From Fibrobacterota bacterium (lineage in GTDB: Bacteria; Fibrobacterota; Fibrobacteria; UBA11236): a stretch of 64,000 nucleotides of DNA. Shown in pieces: positions 15,177 to 23,560 of the stretch. Under the pieces are notes generated by a model. That model did not search any database. It was not told where the DNA came from and saw only the letters and a list, made by a program, of their open reading frames with translations. Position 1 is the first letter of the stretch; each line of letters opens with the position of its first letter. The stretch lies in assembly GCA_028287505.1 (NCBI GenBank), contig JAQBPN010000006.1, positions 98,623 through 162,622 on the forward strand, in the 5' to 3' direction. Made by a program: the position numbers and the translations under genes.

Positions 15177-15182
15177 CGGTGA

Positions 15183-15254
15183 CGATGCCGGACCTTAGCG
15201 TCCGAGCGTACTCGGGCCTTAGTGTCCGAGCGAACTCGGACCTTAGTGTCCGAG
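15183..15254 (-). repeat. Three 24-bp tandem units spanning the flagellin 3 stop codon
   Basis: Units 15183-15206, 15207-15230 and 15231-15254. The last contains the genuine stop (15243-15245). The other two repeat the coding tail and stop downstream of it. Flagellin 2 has two such units and the other flagellins none. Confidence 0.85.
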
Positions 15255-16097
15255 CAGGGACAGCACGCCCTGAGGGACCTGGTTGGCCTGGGCCAACATC
15301 GAGGTCGCGCTCTGCGTGAGGATCTGCGCCCGGGTGAACTCGGTGGTTTCCTTGGCGAAGTCCACATCGCGGATGCGGCTCTCGGCGTCCTGGGTGTTGT
15401 ACACCTGGTTGGACAGGTTCGAGATGGCGAATTCCAGACGGTTCACGTAGGCGCCCATGTCCGAACGCATGGTGTTCACGGACTTGACGGCCGTATCGAT
15501 GAGGGACAAAGCAGTCAATGCGGACGTCGAGGTGCTCACCGCCGTGGTGGTGGCGCTCATGCCCAAAGCGCCCAAGGTCATCGAGTTCACGGTGATGCTC
15601 AAGCGATCCGTGGTGGCGCTGGAACCGGCGCCGATGTGCAGCACCGAGGAGGAGCCGCCGGAAACGCCGAAGGAGCTGGAGCCTCCGTCGAGCAGGGTCA
15701 TGCCGTTGTAGGAAGCCGAGGAGGAAATACGGGAGATTTCCGACATCAGCTGGCCGAACTCCTTGTTGGTATAAGAACGTTCCGTGGTGGTCATGGTATC
15801 CGTGGAGCTCTGGATGGCGAGTTCGCGCATCCGCTGCAGGATATTGTTGATTTCCCCGGTCGCGCCTTCAGCGATTTGCAGCAAGGCGATGCCGTCTTCG
15901 GCGTTCGACTTGGCGCGGTCCATACCGCGGATTCTGGAGCGCATGGTTTCGGACACCGACAGGCCGGCGGCGTCATCGGAGGCGCGGTTGATGCGCAAGC
16001 CGGTGGACAGCTTTTCCAGGGATTTGCTGAGGGAGGCCTGCTGGCCGGCAAGGGCCGACTGGCCGATCATCGAAGAGACGTTATGATTAATACGCAT
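15243..16097 (-). CDS. Flagellin 3 (FlaB-like, inner subtype)
   Basis: 284-residue flagellin, very close to copy 2. Differences are concentrated in the N-terminal linker (ALAGQQASLSK against ALNTQQVSLGK), the QIAEGATGE context and the variable stretch around residues 175-195. Conserved marks are MRINHNVSSM, SETMRSRIRG, MGAYVNRLEF, ESRIRDVDFAKET and VPQGVLSLLGH. The promoter at 16176-16203 and terminator at 15149-15176 make it an independent unit. The near-identity of copies 2 and 3, including their terminators, points to recent duplication or gene conversion. Confidence 0.96.
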   Translation of the reverse strand: MRINHNVSSMIGQSALAGQQASLSKSLEKLSTGLRINRASDDAAGLSVSETMRSRIRGMDRAKSNAEDGIALLQIAEGATGEINNILQRMRELAIQSSTDTMTTTERSYTNKEFGQLMSEISRISSSASYNGMTLLDGGSSSFGVSGGSSSVLHIGAGSSATTDRLSITVNSMTLGALGMSATTTAVSTSTSALTALSLIDTAVKSVNTMRSDMGAYVNRLEFAISNLSNQVYNTQDAESRIRDVDFAKETTEFTRAQILTQSATSMLAQANQVPQGVLSLLGH

Positions 16098-16175
16098 GGT
16101 AAAAAACCTCCGTGTTGTATTTGATTCCCCGGGGCTTCCTTGCTCTGGGGTCCCGCTTGCGACGGGTCTTTCAAT

Positions 16176-16203
16176 TCATCGGAGGGGCTCGCGAAATACT
16201 TTA
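16176..16203 (-). promoter_or_regulatory. Sigma-28 type promoter of flagellin 3
   Basis: On the minus strand TAAAGT (TAAA at 16200-16203) and TCCGATGA (16176-16183) are separated by 16 bp. The -10 differs from GCCGATAA at two positions, as in flagellin 1, so this may be a weaker promoter. Confidence 0.72.
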
Positions 16204-16294
16204 ACATTCCCGCAAACTTTAATTTGCACTGGAATCCCGGGATTGGAGGATTTTGGAGCGCCTGGCCGAAATGCGCGGAAAAGGGCCGCAAAAG

Positions 16295-16321
16295 AACCGC
16301 GCGACCCTAGGGCCGCGCGGT
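16295..16321 (-). terminator. Intrinsic terminator of flagellin 4
   Basis: ACCGCGCG and CGCGCGGT form the arms of a hairpin followed on the minus strand by TCTTTT, about 30 bp after the flagellin 4 stop. Confidence 0.8.
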
Positions 16322-16350
16322 CGGATTAACTTGAACTTGAGGATTCCCGA

Positions 16351-17205
16351 TTACTTGCTGAGCAGGTTCAGCACGCCCTGAGGGACCTGGTTGGCCTGCG
16401 CCAACATGGCGGTCGCGCTCTGCGTGAGGATCTGCGCCCGGGTGAACTCGGTGGTTTCCTTGGCGAAGTCCACGTCGCGGATGCGGCTCTCGGCGTCCTG
16501 GGTGTTGTACACCTGGTTGGACAGATTCGAGATGGCGAATTCCAGACGGTTCACATAGGCGCCCATGTCCGAACGCATGGTGTTCACCGACTTGATGGCC
16601 GTGTCGATGAGGGACAAGGCCGACAGCGCCGATGTCGCCGTGCTGACTGCCGTGGTGGTGGAACTCAGACCCAAAGCTCCCAAAGTCATCGAATTCACGG
16701 TGATGCTCAAGCGATCCGTGGTGGCGCTGGAACCGGAACCGATGTGCAGCACCGAGGAGGCGCCGCCGGAAACGCCGAAGGAACTGGAGCCGCCATCGAG
16801 CAGGGTCATGCCGTTGTAGGAGGCGGAATTGGAAATACGGGTGATTTCCGACATCAACTGGCCGAACTCCTTGTAGGTATAGGAGCGTTCGGTCGTGGTC
16901 ATGGTCTCCGAGGAGCTCTGGATGGACAGTTCGCGCATCCGCTGCAGGATATTGTTGATTTCCCCGGTCGCGCCTTCCGCAATCTGAACCAGGGCGATGC
17001 CGTCTTCTGCGTTCGACTTGGCACGGTCCATGCCGCGGATCTTGGAGCGCATGGTTTCGGACACCGACAGGCCGGCGGCGTCATCGGAGGCGCGGTTGAT
17101 GCGGAGGCCCGTGGACAGCTTTTCCAGGGATTTGCTGAGGGACGTCTGCTGGGTATTGAGGGCGCCCTGGCCGATCATCGAAGAAACGTTATGATTAATA
17201 CGCAT
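16351..17205 (-). CDS. Flagellin 4 (FlaB-like, inner subtype)
   Basis: 284-residue flagellin of the inner subtype (SETMRS, FAKETTEF, QILTQSATAM). Distinguishing changes are a SETMRSKIRG helix, SSSETMTTTERSYTYKEFG in the D1 region and a C-terminus ending LNLLSK rather than LLGH, so it lacks the 24-bp tail repeat. It has its own consensus promoter (17287-17314), a leader with AACACGGAGG and its own terminator (16295-16321). It may be a minor or positional filament subunit; the sequence alone does not tell. Confidence 0.96.
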   Translation of the reverse strand: MRINHNVSSMIGQGALNTQQTSLSKSLEKLSTGLRINRASDDAAGLSVSETMRSKIRGMDRAKSNAEDGIALVQIAEGATGEINNILQRMRELSIQSSSETMTTTERSYTYKEFGQLMSEITRISNSASYNGMTLLDGGSSSFGVSGGASSVLHIGSGSSATTDRLSITVNSMTLGALGLSSTTTAVSTATSALSALSLIDTAIKSVNTMRSDMGAYVNRLEFAISNLSNQVYNTQDAESRIRDVDFAKETTEFTRAQILTQSATAMLAQANQVPQGVLNLLSK

Positions 17206-17286
17206 GAGGAATACCTCCGTGTTAAGGACATAACCGCGGCATCCTTACCTCGGCCTTGAATTTGGATAGGGGCGCGCCCAGTCTAA

Positions 17287-17314
17287 TTATCGGCAGACTT
17301 CAGAGGTTACTTTA
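17287..17314 (-). promoter_or_regulatory. Sigma-28 promoter of flagellin 4
   Basis: On the minus strand TAAA (17311-17314) and a perfect GCCGATAA (17287-17294) are separated by 16 bp. Confidence 0.88.
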
Positions 17315-17384
17315 ATTTTTTCTTCAACTTTTTTTATGGTGAGGTATCGGCATGGCCGCGGCTACCCGGCCGCAAAAAGAAAAA

Positions 17385-17407
17385 CCCCGCGTCCAATGGA
17401 CGCGGGG
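17385..17407 (-). terminator. Intrinsic terminator of flagellin 5
   Basis: A 10-bp perfect stem CCCCGCGTCC / GGACGCGGGG with a 3-nt loop is followed on the minus strand by TTTTTC. Confidence 0.9.
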
Positions 17408-17446
17408 CCTTCACCCGACATGGGGAGGGTTCGGGATTTGGTTCTT

Positions 17447-18301
17447 TTAGTGTCCGAGCAGGGCCAGCACGCCCTGAGGGACCTGGTTGGCCTGCGCCAA
17501 CATCGAGGTCGCGCTCTGGGACAGGATTTGCGCGCGGGTGAACTCGGTGGTTTCCTGGGCGAAGTCCACGTCGCGGATGCGGCTCTCGGCGTCCTGGGTG
17601 TTGTACACCTGGTTGGACAGGTTCGAGATGGCGAATTCCAGACGGTTCACGTAAGCGCCCATGTCCGAACGCATGGTGTTCACGGACTTGACGGCCGCAT
17701 CGATGAGGGACAGGGTGGCCAAGGCCGAAGTGGCCGTACTCACCGCGGTGGTGGCGGCGTTCATGCCCAAGGCGCCCAGGGTCATGGACGTGATGGTGAT
17801 GCTGATGCGGTCCACGGAGGCGCTGGAACCGGCGCCGATGTGCAGAACCGAAGCCGCGCCGCCGGAAACGCCGAAGGAGCTGGAGCCGCCATCGAGCAGC
17901 GTCATGCCGTTGTAGGAAGCGGAAAGCGAAATCCGGGTGATTTCGTTCATCAGCTGGCCGAACTCCTTGTTCGTATAGGAGCGTTCCGTGGTGGTCATGG
18001 TGTCCGTGGCGCTCTGGATGGACAATTCACGCATGCGCTGCAGGATGTTGTTGATTTCCCCCGTGGCGCCTTCAGCAATCTGCATGAGGGCGATACCGTC
18101 TTCGGCGTTCGACTTGGCCCGGCCCATGCCGCGGATTTTGCCGCGCAGGGACTCGGACACCGACAGGCCGGCGGCGTCGTCGGAGGCGCGGTTGATGCGC
18201 AATCCGGTCGACAGTTTTTCAAGGGACTTTGAGAGCGAGGCCTGTTGGGTGTTGAGAGCTCCCTGGCCGATCATCGAGGAAATATTATGGTTGATGCGCA
18301 T
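17447..18301 (-). CDS. Flagellin 5 (FlaB-like, outer subtype)
   Basis: 284-residue flagellin sharing its diagnostic positions with flagellin 1: MRINHNISSMIGQGALN, SESLRG, SASVDR, FAQETTEF and QILSQSATSM. It differs from copies 2-4 at those sites. The first and last genes of the array therefore belong to one subtype and enclose three copies of the other. The AACACGGAGG leader motif is at 18311-18320. Unlike the others I find no clear sigma-28 promoter at the expected distance, so it may be expressed under different control, perhaps as hook-proximal or early subunit. Confidence 0.95.
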   Translation of the reverse strand: MRINHNISSMIGQGALNTQQASLSKSLEKLSTGLRINRASDDAAGLSVSESLRGKIRGMGRAKSNAEDGIALMQIAEGATGEINNILQRMRELSIQSATDTMTTTERSYTNKEFGQLMNEITRISLSASYNGMTLLDGGSSSFGVSGGAASVLHIGAGSSASVDRISITITSMTLGALGMNAATTAVSTATSALATLSLIDAAVKSVNTMRSDMGAYVNRLEFAISNLSNQVYNTQDAESRIRDVDFAQETTEFTRAQILSQSATSMLAQANQVPQGVLALLGH

Positions 18302-18737
18302 GGTAAGTAACCTCCGTGTTATTTATTTCGCTAGGCTACGTCCTTGCAGCTTCGCGTTGGTACTACCGGGACTCCCTCCCGGCTTATACACATTCTTCGG
18401 ATTCTTTTTTGCCGGGGTTGAGGACTTTTTTTCCGGAATACCTTCCATAAGTCGAAGCTCCACCGGAACTTAACGGGAAACCTCAAGCGCGCCGCCATGG
18501 TTTCCTGAAGATTGATCCCCTCAATCCGCGAAATCATACGGTAACCGGAAAGGTACGGTGGCAAGGCTGGAGGAAAACTTGAAGCGGAATGTAGGGTAAA
18601 ATAATCGTCAGACGGGGCATTTAATTCCCCGACTCCCGGGGACTTCGGGTTGGAAACCCCGTTGGAAAGGGAAACCGGAACAAACCGCCCTATATATATA
18701 GGGGAGCGAACCCCCCAAAAGGGGGACGAAGCGGCGA
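18302..18737 (-). other. 436-bp gap upstream of flagellin 5
   Basis: No credible gene. It holds the flagellin 5 leader (18311-18320) but no TAAA-N16-GCCGATAA match at the position used by copies 1-4. The best degenerate alternatives (around 18394-18430 and 18440-18470) are unconvincing. Near 18685-18725 a TATATATA palindrome and a CCCCC-TTTT-GGGGG stem probably end the DUF1080 gene transcript. Confidence 0.5.
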
Positions 18738-19847
18738 TCAGAAGAAGGCCGCTCTCCGGGTTGAGGTTCCCAGGCCGGTCTTCACCGTGATCAGGTAGAT
18801 CCCGGGGTCGCGGGGTACGAAGGCCCTGGCCCCGCGCTGCACAGGGGATCCCCCGGCCGGAGAACCGTCCACGCGGCGCACCGCATCGATGTAAGCGCCC
18901 GTACCGCGTACCCGCAGGGCGCCGCCTTCCAGGACAATCCGGAAATCCGACGCTTCCGGGACCGCCGCCACGGACGTAGCGTTGCAGGCCGCCGCATTGT
19001 TCTTCACGAAATAGGATCGGTAGGCCGGCTTGGACTTGTCCATGCATCCGACCAGATCGAGGACGTCTATCTTGCGGAACAGAACCGGAGCGCTTTCCGA
19101 CTGGATGACGATATACCCTTCTTTGAGCGGTTGGTGCTCCACGATGGGAAGGGTGTTGCCGGAAACGTTGCCTCCTCCCGTCTCCGGTTTGGTGAAGCTG
19201 AATACCGTATCCTTCCCGACCATGAACTTCAAGAGCGAGTCGCCCAGCACCAAGGCGGACACGGTGGTCCAGGCCGGGGCGGGCAGCCGGGCATTCGCGG
19301 TGGCATTGGTGCAGTGCTCGGTGACGAGTTTGCCGGCCATGTCATGGTAATTGGTTCCCGGGGTGCACAGGTTCATGGTCCCGCTGCCGTTGCCGGGTCC
19401 GAGCAATTGGGCTTCCAGGCTGATCGGGAAATCCTGATCCTTGCCGAAGCTGGCGATGGATTGGGAATGCAGCATGAAGCCGTTGTTCTCCTTGGCCCAT
19501 CCCGGTCCTCCCAAAACCTGTCCGCCGGTCACGAACTGGTATTCCGACCGGAGCAGGTAATGCGAGAAGGTCCTCAGCTTGTAGCCCATATGGCCGAAGG
19601 GCTCCCCGTCGAAGTTCTTGTATTCGGAATAGTCGACGAACAGATTCCCGTTCACCACCTTGAAAGTGTGGAGGGTGTCCGCGTTCAGATCCTGGTGCCG
19701 GATCTTGAAATCCCAATCCTTCAGGTCCTTGCCGTTGAAAAGCCGGATCCATGCCGAATCCTCCGCCGCCGCGGCGGAGCCCACGCCCATAGCCGCCATC
19801 GGAACCAAACACGCCGCCAAAGTCCGTATGAACCCATGCATACCCAT
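18738..19847 (-). CDS. Secreted DUF1080 (3-keto-disaccharide hydrolase-like) protein with sorting-type C-terminus
   Basis: 369 residues. A signal peptide (TLAACLVPMAAMGVGSAAAA) is followed by a DUF1080 beta-jelly-roll (about 30-250) starting IRLFNGKDLKDWDF, the usual opening of the family, with FGKDQDFPISLEAQLLG inside. Family members act on keto-disaccharides or bind glycans. The C-terminal 80 residues form a small beta domain (SDFRIVLEGGALRVRG, PGIYLITVKTG) resembling T9SS-type sorting domains. ATG 19847 is chosen because GTGGGGGG lies just upstream; the longer frame has no ribosome-binding site. It sits beside a PQQ-type sugar dehydrogenase, consistent with extracellular sugar oxidation or use. 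Confidence 0.8.
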   Translation of the reverse strand: MGMHGFIRTLAACLVPMAAMGVGSAAAAEDSAWIRLFNGKDLKDWDFKIRHQDLNADTLHTFKVVNGNLFVDYSEYKNFDGEPFGHMGYKLRTFSHYLLRSEYQFVTGGQVLGGPGWAKENNGFMLHSQSIASFGKDQDFPISLEAQLLGPGNGSGTMNLCTPGTNYHDMAGKLVTEHCTNATANARLPAPAWTTVSALVLGDSLLKFMVGKDTVFSFTKPETGGGNVSGNTLPIVEHQPLKEGYIVIQSESAPVLFRKIDVLDLVGCMDKSKPAYRSYFVKNNAAACNATSVAAVPEASDFRIVLEGGALRVRGTGAYIDAVRRVDGSPAGGSPVQRGARAFVPRDPGIYLITVKTGLGTSTRRAAFF

Positions 19848-20011
19848 GCTACCCCCCACTCCCTGTTTCCCGATTGCCGGCACCGGCGGACGCCCCCAAG
19901 GCGGCGCCGGAATCCCCGGATGATTGAGCCAAGCTGATCTGCGCCAACAGTCCCCGGCGGCCCCGATCGCGCGCTGCCTGAAGGCGCGCGGGGGCCGCCG
20001 GCTTCCCCTTG

Positions 20012-21772
20012 CTACAGGAACCTGATGCGGAGCAGTCCGCCCGCGATGCGCGCGGGAAGTTCCACGCGGGAACCGCCCTCTGCCCTTGCGCGGACGTAGG
20101 TCCACACTTTCCGGCCATGCATATCGAAGGCCTGGAATCCGGAGGCGCCTTCCGGGAGGTCGATGGCGGAGAATCCGGCCATTACCGAAAGGCGCTCGTT
20201 GGCGGCGCGGCGCGCGGCGAAGGGCGCGATGGCCAAGGGAATGCAGGCTTCATTGCGCGCTCCCGTATAATCGATGCGGATCAGCGCGCTCTTGGTGTCC
20301 CCATATCCGGATTCGCTGTACTGCAGGATGTAAAGAGAGCCCTCCGGACCGTATTGGGCGGAAACGTCGCTCTTCAAAGTGGCGTCCGGAAAAGCGTAGA
20401 TCGAATCCAATTTGCCGTCGGGCTTGAAGGACACCAGCTTGTGCACCTGCCGCGACCAGTCCCAGAAGAAAAGGCGGCCGTCATATTGGGGCGGGAATTT
20501 GGTCGCCGAGTTGAGGTTCCTGTCGTAGCGGTACATGGGACCGCCCATCGCCGTTTCGCCGCCGTTCCCCATGACCTTGAAATCCGTGTTGTTGTTGCCC
20601 GCATACCAGATGACCGGAGGCTGGGAGGGCGGCAGCTTGTTGACTCCGGTATTGTTGGGGGAATTGTTGACCGGATTGGCGCAATCGAATTTTGCCCCGG
20701 GCACTCCCGCCGCGCCGGAATAATCCACGTTGTTGTATGCGAACTGGTTGCCGTTGCAATACGGCCATCCGAAGAAGCCGGGCTTGGTCGCCACGTTCAG
20801 TTCATCGTGCCCCATGCGGCCGCGTTGCACGCTGTCGTCATTGGCGTCCGGCCCCACTTCGCCCCAGATGACCCAGCCGGTCTTGTTGTCCACGGTAAAG
20901 CGGTAGGGGTTGCGCATTCCCATGGTGTAGATTTCCGCCCGCACCTTGGCGAGTTCGGCGGCCGAATAGAAGGACGCGAAGGCTTCCTTGAAGTTTCCGG
21001 CCGGGATGGAATAGTTCTTGCCGTTCACGGGGACGGACTCGGGATGGATGCGGATGATTTTGCCGCGCAGATCGTTGGTGTTGGACGCGGACTTCTGCGC
21101 GTCCTTTCCGGGCTCCTTCCAATAGATGGGCGCGAATCCCCAGTTGGGACCGTCGTGGGGGTTGGTGTCGTCCCCGGTGGAGATGAGCAGGTTTCCCTTG
21201 TCGTCGAACACCATGCCGCCGCCGGCGTGGTAGATGCCGCCGGGCACCCGCGCGAAGCGCAGGATCTCGACCTTGGAGGCCATGTCCAGCTTGTCGCCGT
21301 TGACGGTGAAGCGCGACACCACGTGGGCGCGGTTCACCTTGTCCGGGTCGGAATAGATTACATACAGGAAGCGGCTCTGGGAGAAATCCGGCGGCGCCGC
21401 GATGCCGAGCAGGCCGTCCTCGTTCTCGAACCGGGTGGCCACGGTTCCGGCCAGGACCGGCGCGGTCGCCCCCGGCTTGTAGACCTGGATGTTGCCCGTG
21501 GTCATCTCCCCGATGAACACGCGGCCGTCGGGAACCACCGCCAGGTGAACGGGATGATCCAGCCCGGAAGAAAGCAGGATGGTCTTCTTGAAATCCGCGG
21601 CCTTCGGCTCCGCGCAGGTTTGCGCCTTCGCCGGAGCGGCAAGCATGCAAGCGGCGGCTGCCAGCGCCCAGATGGCGCCGGTGGCACCCCTTAAGGTTCC
21701 CCGCCTTGTCTCCAGCCGCCGCTTGCGTTCAGTCCCGGGCGCATCGGCGCCCAATCCAATCTTCGCATCCAT
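20012..21772 (-). CDS. Secreted PQQ-dependent sugar dehydrogenase-like beta-propeller protein
   Basis: 586 residues. A basic N-terminus is followed by a signal peptide (AIWALAAAACMLAAPAKAQ). Then comes a six-bladed GSDH/YliI-type propeller with the family patterns LDHPVHLAVVPDGRVFIGE, DGLLGIAAPPDF, GGGMVFDDKGNLLISTGDD, MGMRNPYRFTVD and GWPYCNG. These proteins oxidise aldoses or sorbosone using PQQ and calcium in the periplasm or outside the cell. The last 60 residues (FQAFDMHGRKVW ... GGLLRIRF) look like a T9SS type A sorting domain. Start ATG 21772 is preceded by GGGGGAAG. A shorter paralogue lies at 54786. Confidence 0.83.
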   Translation of the reverse strand: MDAKIGLGADAPGTERKRRLETRRGTLRGATGAIWALAAAACMLAAPAKAQTCAEPKAADFKKTILLSSGLDHPVHLAVVPDGRVFIGEMTTGNIQVYKPGATAPVLAGTVATRFENEDGLLGIAAPPDFSQSRFLYVIYSDPDKVNRAHVVSRFTVNGDKLDMASKVEILRFARVPGGIYHAGGGMVFDDKGNLLISTGDDTNPHDGPNWGFAPIYWKEPGKDAQKSASNTNDLRGKIIRIHPESVPVNGKNYSIPAGNFKEAFASFYSAAELAKVRAEIYTMGMRNPYRFTVDNKTGWVIWGEVGPDANDDSVQRGRMGHDELNVATKPGFFGWPYCNGNQFAYNNVDYSGAAGVPGAKFDCANPVNNSPNNTGVNKLPPSQPPVIWYAGNNNTDFKVMGNGGETAMGGPMYRYDRNLNSATKFPPQYDGRLFFWDWSRQVHKLVSFKPDGKLDSIYAFPDATLKSDVSAQYGPEGSLYILQYSESGYGDTKSALIRIDYTGARNEACIPLAIAPFAARRAANERLSVMAGFSAIDLPEGASGFQAFDMHGRKVWTYVRARAEGGSRVELPARIAGGLLRIRFL

Positions 21773-21883
21773 GTTCTTCCCCCACGATTGAATCCGTCTG
21801 CCCGGGATTTCCCTGCGGGCGCATTGCCGCGCGCCCAACCTGGTTCCCGGCCGCGCTCCCGCGGCGTATATGGATCACCCTCT

Positions 21884-23560
21884 TTAAAGCCCCGATATCG
21901 CCGGAAACACCGCTCCGGCCTTCTGGTTCGCGAAACTCATCTTGATCCAATCCGCATCCCGCACGGCCGAATGGACTTCGGCCTCGTCCAGATCGCCCTT
22001 GTACTCGTAGCCGGGCTTGCCGTTGCCGTGTTTGCCGAGCGTGACGTTGACGGGGAAAAGAAATCCCACCGGGGCCGGCGTGGCGGCATTCCCCAACTCC
22101 TCGCCGTCCCCATAAAGGCGCAGATTGGCGCCATCAAACGTCCCGAACACCTGATGCCAATTGCCGTCGGTGGCTTTCGCGTCCTTGACATTGACCTCAT
22201 ACCAGGGAGTGGCCAGGCCGGCGGGCTGGGTGGGAGGCCAATACCAGAGATGGATCATGCCGTCGCCGTTGACGCGGATTCCGTAATTGTCTCCGAGGCT
22301 GATCATCTCGCCTCCGACGGGACCCATGCCTTTGCCCGAGGTCCGGAACCAGATGGAAAGCGTGAACACGGCCGAGGTCTTCGCGCCACCGTAGACCTTG
22401 GGAGCAACCATGTAATCGCCGGAATCCAGGCCGTGGCCCGCGCCGATGAGGCCGCTCCGGGAAACGTTGGCGATGCGATCGTTGCCGTTGCCGCCCGCTC
22501 CCGTCGCGTCCCGGTACAGTCCGTTGGCGGCGGTGTCCGCGGCATCCTCTTCCAGATGCCAGACGCCGGAAAAGCCGGCCAGGGTGTCGAACACGGGGCG
22601 GCGGGCCCGGGGCGCGGCGGCATTCTGGGCGCCCCAATGCATGGTGATGAACTGGGAGGCATCGTTGGCATGCACCGTGTCCACGCGCACCCAGATTTCC
22701 GCCCGGCCCGCTTTGGCGTCCCAGGATTGGATCTCGCGGGTGAGCGGCGTGCCGTCCCGCTTGGCGAAGCGCAAATCGGCGCCTCCGGCCGCGGCCTGGG
22801 AAAAGTCGAAGGCGGGAGCGGTCAGCCGGACCAGGAGCGGGAAGTCCGTCTGATCCTTGCTGGTGGCCGCGCCGGACCCGGACGTGTTCAAAGCCAGCTT
22901 GGCGGAGTGGGACCAGACGGCATAGGCGTTCACGTAGGTGACTTCGGAAGAATGCACGGCCACGTCCGCGGCCAGCACGATGGGGCGCGAATCCGCATCG
23001 CCTTTGCCGTAGGCCACGGAGGGCATCAGGCCCGGAGGCAGGGAATCCAGGATCACGGAGCCCACGATGCGCAATTCGGAATCGACGCGCTTGCGGTAGG
23101 TGGTTCCGGGCACGTAGACATAGCCCACTCCCGAATCCAGGGTCTCGGGAAGGGGCACGGAGATGGCCCCGGGCGCATGCAGGGTATCCTCGGGAACGGT
23201 CACGGAATCCGCGGCCGCCAGGTCGATGTCGAAGAGGATGGACCGGGTGCGGGTTTCCGCATGCCTGGCCAGCAGATTGTATTTCCCGTCCTGCAACCTG
23301 GCGAACCGGTACCGGCCGTCGACGTCGGTGGTGTCCTTCTGCGAATCGGGAACCGCGGTTCCCCCCGCGGGATTGAAGTCTGAGGCGAGGATGGTGACTT
23401 CCGCCCCCACGACGGGAAGCCCATCCTCCCTCACGACCTGACCGGAAACGCGCGCGTTACCGGTCTCGGTGGCGTCGCCCCCCAACGCCACTTTCTGTCC
23501 GCATGCGGAAACCAGCCAGGCCGCCAGGGCGGCGGCGATCCAATGGGCGGGGCGCGTCAT
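21884..23560 (-). CDS. DUF2341/LamG lipoprotein with carboxypeptidase-regulatory-like domain
   Basis: 558 residues. A lipoprotein signal ends LVSAC with lipidated Cys20. GDATETGN follows, then a carboxypeptidase-regulatory-like beta domain (about 35-100, VSGQVVREDGLPVVGAEV). A DUF2341 domain (about 230-330, FPLLVRLTAPAFDF, ADLRFAKRDG, ITMHWG) and a LamG/concanavalin-like jelly roll (about 350-550, LDEAEVHSAVRDADWIKMSF) complete it. Such proteins are thought to bind or process polysaccharide at the cell surface. Its ATG overlaps the stop of the TIGR02147 regulator by 4 bp, so regulator and lipoprotein are one unit. A paralogue without the lipobox is at 53515. Confidence 0.85.
   Translation of the reverse strand: MTRPAHWIAAALAAWLVSACGQKVALGGDATETGNARVSGQVVREDGLPVVGAEVTILASDFNPAGGTAVPDSQKDTTDVDGRYRFARLQDGKYNLLARHAETRTRSILFDIDLAAADSVTVPEDTLHAPGAISVPLPETLDSGVGYVYVPGTTYRKRVDSELRIVGSVILDSLPPGLMPSVAYGKGDADSRPIVLAADVAVHSSEVTYVNAYAVWSHSAKLALNTSGSGAATSKDQTDFPLLVRLTAPAFDFSQAAAGGADLRFAKRDGTPLTREIQSWDAKAGRAEIWVRVDTVHANDASQFITMHWGAQNAAAPRARRPVFDTLAGFSGVWHLEEDAADTAANGLYRDATGAGGNGNDRIANVSRSGLIGAGHGLDSGDYMVAPKVYGGAKTSAVFTLSIWFRTSGKGMGPVGGEMISLGDNYGIRVNGDGMIHLWYWPPTQPAGLATPWYEVNVKDAKATDGNWHQVFGTFDGANLRLYGDGEELGNAATPAPVGFLFPVNVTLGKHGNGKPGYEYKGDLDEAEVHSAVRDADWIKMSFANQKAGAVFPAISGL

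Noticed and set aside
18685..18705. TATATATA palindrome as a mobile-element end
   Set aside because: No matching inverted end, target duplication or transposase nearby; more likely part of a transcript end.
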